A program made the position numbers and the translations under genes. Positions 59,658 through 64,000 of a stretch of 64,000 nt of DNA are shown piece by piece; the first letter of the stretch is position 1, and each line of letters opens with the position of its first letter. A model generated the notes under the pieces. That model searched no databases. It saw only the letters and a list, made by a program, of their open reading frames with translations, and was not told where the DNA came from. The DNA is from Leishmania donovani (Eukaryota > Euglenozoa > Kinetoplastea > Trypanosomatida > Trypanosomatidae): contig NC_018235.1 of assembly GCF_000227135.1 (NCBI RefSeq), positions 428,195 to 492,194 of the forward strand, written 5' to 3'.

Positions 59658-62222
59658 ATGCGAGACGCGGCAGCAACGGAACGCGAGCGGCTGCCGACTC
59701 CGGCGGACGGCGACGTGGACAGTCTGTACGAGGATGGCACTGAGGCGGAGACGGCGAAGCAGAGGAGCACCGTCAGCACCACAACGTTGTTTCTGGCCCT
59801 TCCGTGGCTCGGCTGCACACTGTTCCTGGTCGCCGTTCTCCTCTACGTGAACGTCCACACCTTCTCCATATGGAGCAGATTGGTGTCGATGCCGGGCGGC
59901 GTCGTTGCAGACGTCTCTGTGCAACACCGCGACATGGCCCGCTACACTGTCCTGTTCGTGAGCCTTGCCCTCCTGGCAGTGCACTTGGCCATCTCGTTCT
60001 GTCTCTTCCGCCGCGCCTATCACGTCTTGTGGGACGTGCAGATGTCCCTCGTGGAGCTGTCCTTCATGGTGGACGTGATCCGGACGCACCAGCACAGTAC
60101 CTTTTTCTTTGTGGACTGTGTGGAGCGTGCGCAGCGCGTACGGGAATCGATGCGGTACTGGGTGAAGGAGTTTTCTGGTTTCAAGGAGATTTGCGCTGCG
60201 GAGATGGCCGTGAACCAAGTGACACTGCGGCTGATGACCCGCCCCAGGGAGAGCGCACAGCGACTGGAGTCGCCCGGCGACACGCAGTTGCCGTGCACCG
60301 GCTCGGGGACGTCCTCGCCGGTGCAGCTGGCTCGCGGTGGCCGTTTGCCGCCCGACACCACCGCGGCAGCCTTCCGGCTTCCTCAGGATGCGGCATGGTC
60401 GCCACATGTGCAATCGGTGCGCACGGACAGCGCCCATGCCGATCCTGGCCCTGGCCGGCAGCTGGCCGGCCACCACAGCGGCTCTCGCCGCTCCCTGTCG
60501 TTTACCACGGAGATCGGCATCGCGCAGGTGCCTTTCGAGGTAACGCTCAAGCGGCGCCACGTGGCGCTTCTTCTCCTCAGCTTTCTCACCTATCGGGAGC
60601 TCGTGCGTGCGGAGGCGGAGGAGGCACGGCAGATCTCCCGCGACTTCATCGCCGCCGTCAACATGTGCGCTCAGAGGTACAAGGGGTGCATCGTCGAGCT
60701 GTACAGTGACCGCGCCATCCTGTCATGGAACGCCTTCTTCGAGTCTGCCGGCAACTACGCCCAGACATGCGCACAGTGCGGGGAGTGCTTCCATGATAGG
60801 TTTGTGCGCAGATTCTCCCCCGAGAGCGGCGCGTACTTCAGCACTGCCGGCTACACGGGTCACATTGTGTGCGGCACCACGACGGAGAAGTCGCTCCTGC
60901 TTCATGGTCAGCACGTCTCGATGCTGCGCGGGCTCCCGACGCTGCTCGAGATGCGGTACTGCGCATATGTGTGGCTCGGCACCCCACCACCGGCGTGCAC
61001 GAGTTCGCCGTTGTCGTGGACGCGGATTGGTGCCGTGCAGGCCGGAGCCGACTTCTCTGTTGATCTACATGCCATGCGGCGCACATCGGCGGAGCCGCTG
61101 CCGGCCGCCATGGTGTGGCACATGCCCCAGTGGACGACATTCGGTGACGAGCGCGCCGTTCGCGCAGAGGTGCTGACAAATGACGACGCCGCGCGGCTGC
61201 AGCAGGACGGGGACACCGCGCCAGTGACGCCCGCGAGCACCGCTGCTTCCGCTGCTGCCACCGGCGTCGCTACTGCCTTCCCCAGCTCTCCATTCCTTTC
61301 GTCCCCGCTGTGCCTCCGCGGTGTTGGCACGCCGTACGAGACGTTCTACGATCGAAGCCACAATCGTTACCAGCTGTCCAACACAGTGCTTGGGGAGTCC
61401 AAGTCGTGCGTCGTGCGCCTCGCCATCTCGGAGACCGGCAACTTTGTGGCCGTGAAAGAGATCAAGATAGAACGCGGAGACGTCAAGCCCATTCGCCGGC
61501 GCCGCTATCAGCGCGAGAATCGGATTATCGTGACACGAGGCGAGAAGCCGCAGTGGATGAATGAGGTGGAGATTATGGAGCGGCATCGGCACACGTGTAT
61601 CGTTGCCTACATCTCCTTCGTGGAGGCGGAGGACAAGCTGCGTATTGTCATGGAGTACGTCGGCGGCGGCAACTTGCTGAAATTTGCCTCCTCGTCGCGC
61701 GGCGCGGAAGGGGAGGGGCCGCCAATGGCGGTGCTGCTGCGCAACGTTGTAGAGGGGCTTAAGTTCCTGCATCAGAAGGGCATCGTGCACGGTGACATCA
61801 AGCCGCAGAATGTGCTGGTGCCAGACTCCGGGCCGTGCAAGATCGCCGACTTTGGCATCTCTCGCAGGGCCACCACTGCCGTCACCAGCGCGATCGAAGG
61901 AACGCCGTTCTACATGTCTCCCGAGGCGACGCGCGGGGAGGTCACAGCGGCGTGCGACATTTGGAGCTTTGGCATCATGATGGCGCAGGTGCTCACGGGC
62001 CGCTTGCCGTACGACGCATCCGTGCGCGACTACTACTTGGTAAGCCAGTTCATGTGCAACAAGGACGTGAAGCGAGAGTTGCACACGCCGCTGAAGAAAC
62101 CCGCCCTCGACGTCTTCCTCGCGTGCACAGAGTACGACCCAGGGAAGCGCAAAACGGCCAAGGACCTACTGAAGATGCCGTACTTCACCGCCCACGCTGC
62201 GAGCAGCACCGAAGATGCGTAG
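59658..62222 (+). CDS. membrane protein kinase with degenerate nucleotide-cyclase-like domain
   Basis: This 854-aa protein starts at ATG 59658. Two hydrophobic segments (about 43-64 and 96-116) flank a short loop. A linker (to ~290) leads to residues ~297-440, which resemble a class III cyclase homology domain: VALLLLSFLTYREL, then YKGCIVELYSDRAILSWNAF, then AGYTGHIVCGTTTEKSLLLH. The first metal-binding Asp is replaced by Ser, so catalysis is unlikely. A C-terminal kinase (about 571-842) has the VAVK lysine (600), HGDIKPQN (712-719), DFGIS (731-735), EGTPFYMSPEA and DIWSFG; its glycine loop is reduced to LGESKSCVV. The kinase looks STE11/MEKK-like. It recalls trypanosome RDK1-type membrane kinases, from memory. 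Bacterial and trypanosomal cyclases of this class signal as dimers; here the domain may act as a sensor or dimeriser. Confidence 0.87.
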   Translation: MRDAAATERERLPTPADGDVDSLYEDGTEAETAKQRSTVSTTTLFLALPWLGCTLFLVAVLLYVNVHTFSIWSRLVSMPGGVVADVSVQHRDMARYTVLFVSLALLAVHLAISFCLFRRAYHVLWDVQMSLVELSFMVDVIRTHQHSTFFFVDCVERAQRVRESMRYWVKEFSGFKEICAAEMAVNQVTLRLMTRPRESAQRLESPGDTQLPCTGSGTSSPVQLARGGRLPPDTTAAAFRLPQDAAWSPHVQSVRTDSAHADPGPGRQLAGHHSGSRRSLSFTTEIGIAQVPFEVTLKRRHVALLLLSFLTYRELVRAEAEEARQISRDFIAAVNMCAQRYKGCIVELYSDRAILSWNAFFESAGNYAQTCAQCGECFHDRFVRRFSPESGAYFSTAGYTGHIVCGTTTEKSLLLHGQHVSMLRGLPTLLEMRYCAYVWLGTPPPACTSSPLSWTRIGAVQAGADFSVDLHAMRRTSAEPLPAAMVWHMPQWTTFGDERAVRAEVLTNDDAARLQQDGDTAPVTPASTAASAAATGVATAFPSSPFLSSPLCLRGVGTPYETFYDRSHNRYQLSNTVLGESKSCVVRLAISETGNFVAVKEIKIERGDVKPIRRRRYQRENRIIVTRGEKPQWMNEVEIMERHRHTCIVAYISFVEAEDKLRIVMEYVGGGNLLKFASSSRGAEGEGPPMAVLLRNVVEGLKFLHQKGIVHGDIKPQNVLVPDSGPCKIADFGISRRATTAVTSAIEGTPFYMSPEATRGEVTAACDIWSFGIMMAQVLTGRLPYDASVRDYYLVSQFMCNKDVKRELHTPLKKPALDVFLACTEYDPGKRKTAKDLLKMPYFTAHAASSTEDA

Positions 62223-63490
62223 GGCGAGGAGGAAATCGGGCAACGTACCTGCCCCTGCCCCCGATCCGTGTACTCTTCGCCATTCTATGTGTCTGTGCGT
62301 TTGTGTGTGTGGCGTGGGTGGGAGCGTGTGTGCGAGGGGATACCCCTCTCCGCTGTGTCTCTTCTTGCGCCTTCCGTCCCCTCGCACGCAAGCTGGACAT
62401 CGGCGTTAGAAGAAGAGGTGCTGGGATGGGCGGAAAGGTGCCGTGATGCTGTCGTCACCATCGGAGGGAGAGGGAGGGGGATCGTAGCAGCTGCTGAACG
62501 CGACGCCGCACCGCCTCTCTCCTCCCTCCCTTCCTTGGATGCAGCTTGTCCCGGGTGCAGCGACACCACTGTGATGGCGAATTCGCGCCGGCTGCCGGGG
62601 CTTCGGGTGCGCCTATCCCCACGCCGACAGCGCTGCATCTGACACTGCTGTCCACAACCGACGACTGTAGCGCCTGTGCGCCATGGTGCGTCTTTGCTAC
62701 ACTCTCCGCGGAGCACACTCGAGCGCGCTTGTGTGTGTGCGTGTGCCGCTCATTCCTCCCCACGGGCGCTCCATCAAACACCCCTCCCCGCCTCCCCTCC
62801 CTCCCCCTCTCCGTGGCGGCAAGAAGAGAAGATGCCGACAGCAGATGCTTCATTTTGCGCCTTTCTGTCTTTTCATATTCGCGTGGCTTCGCCGCACCCC
62901 CGCCGGACCTGCACGGCCGCGCGGGTCTGCCGCAGTGCGCGCGCCCACCGCCTGTGTTGCTGTCTGTGCCCCCCCCGCGTCGTCGCCACCTCCCTGCTTG
63001 CGAGATTTCGCTTCCGCGTGGCTGCAGGGGAGACACGCGCGCACCGCGGCACGGAGCGGGGGCTCGAGCAACGGCACGAGCGTGCGAAGGGAGCAAGCTG
63101 CACACACGCACACACACACACACACACACACACCACAAATTACCAAGCGCGTTATCTGTCGTCACCGCTACACGCACCGCGTCGCGCGGGCGGAGGCCGA
63201 ATCCTGCGTGCGCACCTCCCAAAGGCTGCCTCCTGACCCCCTGCCTCCCTGTCTCTCCGCCCTCTCCCCTCTCCCCTCTTCCCTCTTCCCTCTTCCATCT
63301 GCACTCGCTCTGCACTTTTTTTTTCTTCTTCCCTTGCGCGCGCGTGACGCCGCGCTCTTCACCTGCGCGCCCCGCACCGACTTGGGCCCTCTCGTGCCAC
63401 AACGGACGCGGACAGCTTCCTTCCACGCATTTCGTGCCTCCGCACCGTTCTCCACCCTCAGTACAGACTTGCACATACGCACACATCACC
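62223..63490. other. 1.3-kb spacer before beta-tubulin
   Basis: No gene is supported. It contains a CA repeat (63101-63134) and a strong pyrimidine tract (63236-63335) with several later AG sites before the tubulin start, one of which should be the splice acceptor. Confidence 0.6.
63101..63134. repeat. (CA)n microsatellite
   Basis: CA repeats of about 34 bases with one G interruption. Confidence 0.95.
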
Positions 63491-64000
63491 ATGCGCGAGA
63501 TCGTTTCCTGCCAGGCCGGCCAGTGCGGTAACCAGATCGGCTCTAAGTTTTGGGAGGTGATTTCCGACGAACATGGTGTCGATCCGACTGGTACCTACCA
63601 GGGCGACTCGGATCTGCAGCTCGAGCGCATCAACGTCTACTTCGATGAGTCGACTGGAGGCCGCTACGTGCCGCGCGCCGTGCTGATGGACCTCGAGCCC
63701 GGCACTATGGACTCCGTTCGCGCCGGCCCGTACGGCCAGCTGTTCCGCCCGGACAACTTCATCTTTGGTCAGTCCGGCGCTGGCAACAACTGGGCCAAGG
63801 GCCACTACACCGAGGGCGCGGAGCTGATCGACTCCGTGCTTGATGTGTGCCGCAAGGAGGCGGAGAGCTGCGACTGCCTGCAGGGCTTCCAGCTGTCTCA
63901 CTCCCTCGGCGGCGGCACGGGCTCCGGCATGGGCACGCTGCTCATTTCCAAGCTGCGCGAGGAGTACCCGGACCGGATCATGATGACCTTCTCCGTCATC
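63491..64000 (+). CDS. beta-tubulin (5' part, runs off the window)
   Basis: The first 170 codons of a ~443-residue protein. The start MREIVSCQAGQCGNQIGSKF contains the autoregulatory MREI tetrapeptide. EPGTMDSVRAGPYGQLFRPD and the GTP-binding loop GGGTGSGMG (about 140-148) follow. Beta-tubulin pairs with alpha-tubulin in subpellicular and axonemal microtubules. Leishmania has beta-tubulin arrays and dispersed single copies; the window cannot tell which this is. Confidence 0.98.
   Translation, partial: MREIVSCQAGQCGNQIGSKFWEVISDEHGVDPTGTYQGDSDLQLERINVYFDESTGGRYVPRAVLMDLEPGTMDSVRAGPYGQLFRPDNFIFGQSGAGNNWAKGHYTEGAELIDSVLDVCRKEAESCDCLQGFQLSHSLGGGTGSGMGTLLISKLREEYPDRIMMTFSVI

Noticed and set aside
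1..64000. CRISPR arrays, bacterial operons, ribosome binding sites
   Set aside because: No such structures; the window is eukaryotic with trans-splicing signals.

Overview
The window is a stretch of a trypanosomatid nuclear chromosome, almost certainly Leishmania or a very close relative. All recognisable genes are on the + strand, have no introns, and are separated by 0.3-4 kb spacers full of pyrimidine tracts followed by AG (trans-splice acceptors) and of CA/TG/TA microsatellites. The coding regions are GC-rich. The spacers carry copies of the Leishmania SIDER short retroposon family. The order ATP-synthase-subunit-like protein, STI1, Rib72/EFHC1-like protein, PRPP synthetase ... beta-tubulin agrees with what I remember of Leishmania chromosome 8 and of the matching trypanosome locus; this is memory, not a search.

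Layout. 1-2034: no convincing gene; the first ~1.7 kb has an odd mix of homopolymers on both strands and many short perfect hairpins. 2035-6108: an island bounded by two closely similar SIDER copies in inverted orientation, their 5' ends facing each other. Between them lie two genes of visibly lower GC: a short protein with an Sde2-type ubiquitin-like domain and GGKGG processing motif, and a SWIM-RING-ZZ-RING protein with the ZSWIM2/MEX E3 ligase architecture. 6451-39805: a regular polycistronic run with a mitochondrial (probably F1Fo ATP synthase) protein, STI1, an axonemal Rib72/EFHC1-like protein, PRPP synthetase, a 946-aa unknown, exocyst SEC3, a membrane-anchored TPMT-family methyltransferase, a mitochondrial helical-repeat protein, splicing factor SLU7, IFT121/WDR35 and a small mitochondrial membrane protein. 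39806-57665: further genes (a 394-aa unknown, RNF10-like RING protein, coiled-coil protein, 99-aa protein, 432-aa unknown, dimethylarginine dimethylaminohydrolase) interleaved with SIDER copies and four assembly gaps. 57666-64000: a long spacer, a two-TM protein with a degenerate cyclase-like domain fused to a protein kinase, and the 5' part of a beta-tubulin gene that runs off the window.

There is no sign of individual promoters. Regulation should be post-transcriptional, as is normal for trypanosomatids, and four of the five SIDER loci lie in sense orientation just downstream of a coding region, where SIDER2 elements are known to destabilise mRNAs. The genes do not form one pathway; they are a typical mix of mitochondrial, flagellar, trafficking, splicing and ubiquitin-related functions.

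The most noteworthy items are the inverted-SIDER island with its two atypical ubiquitin-related genes, the cyclase-like/kinase membrane protein, and the SIDER-associated duplications around the gaps, several of which look like assembly errors. Start codons were reset to ATG where the longest open frame began with TTG or GTG.
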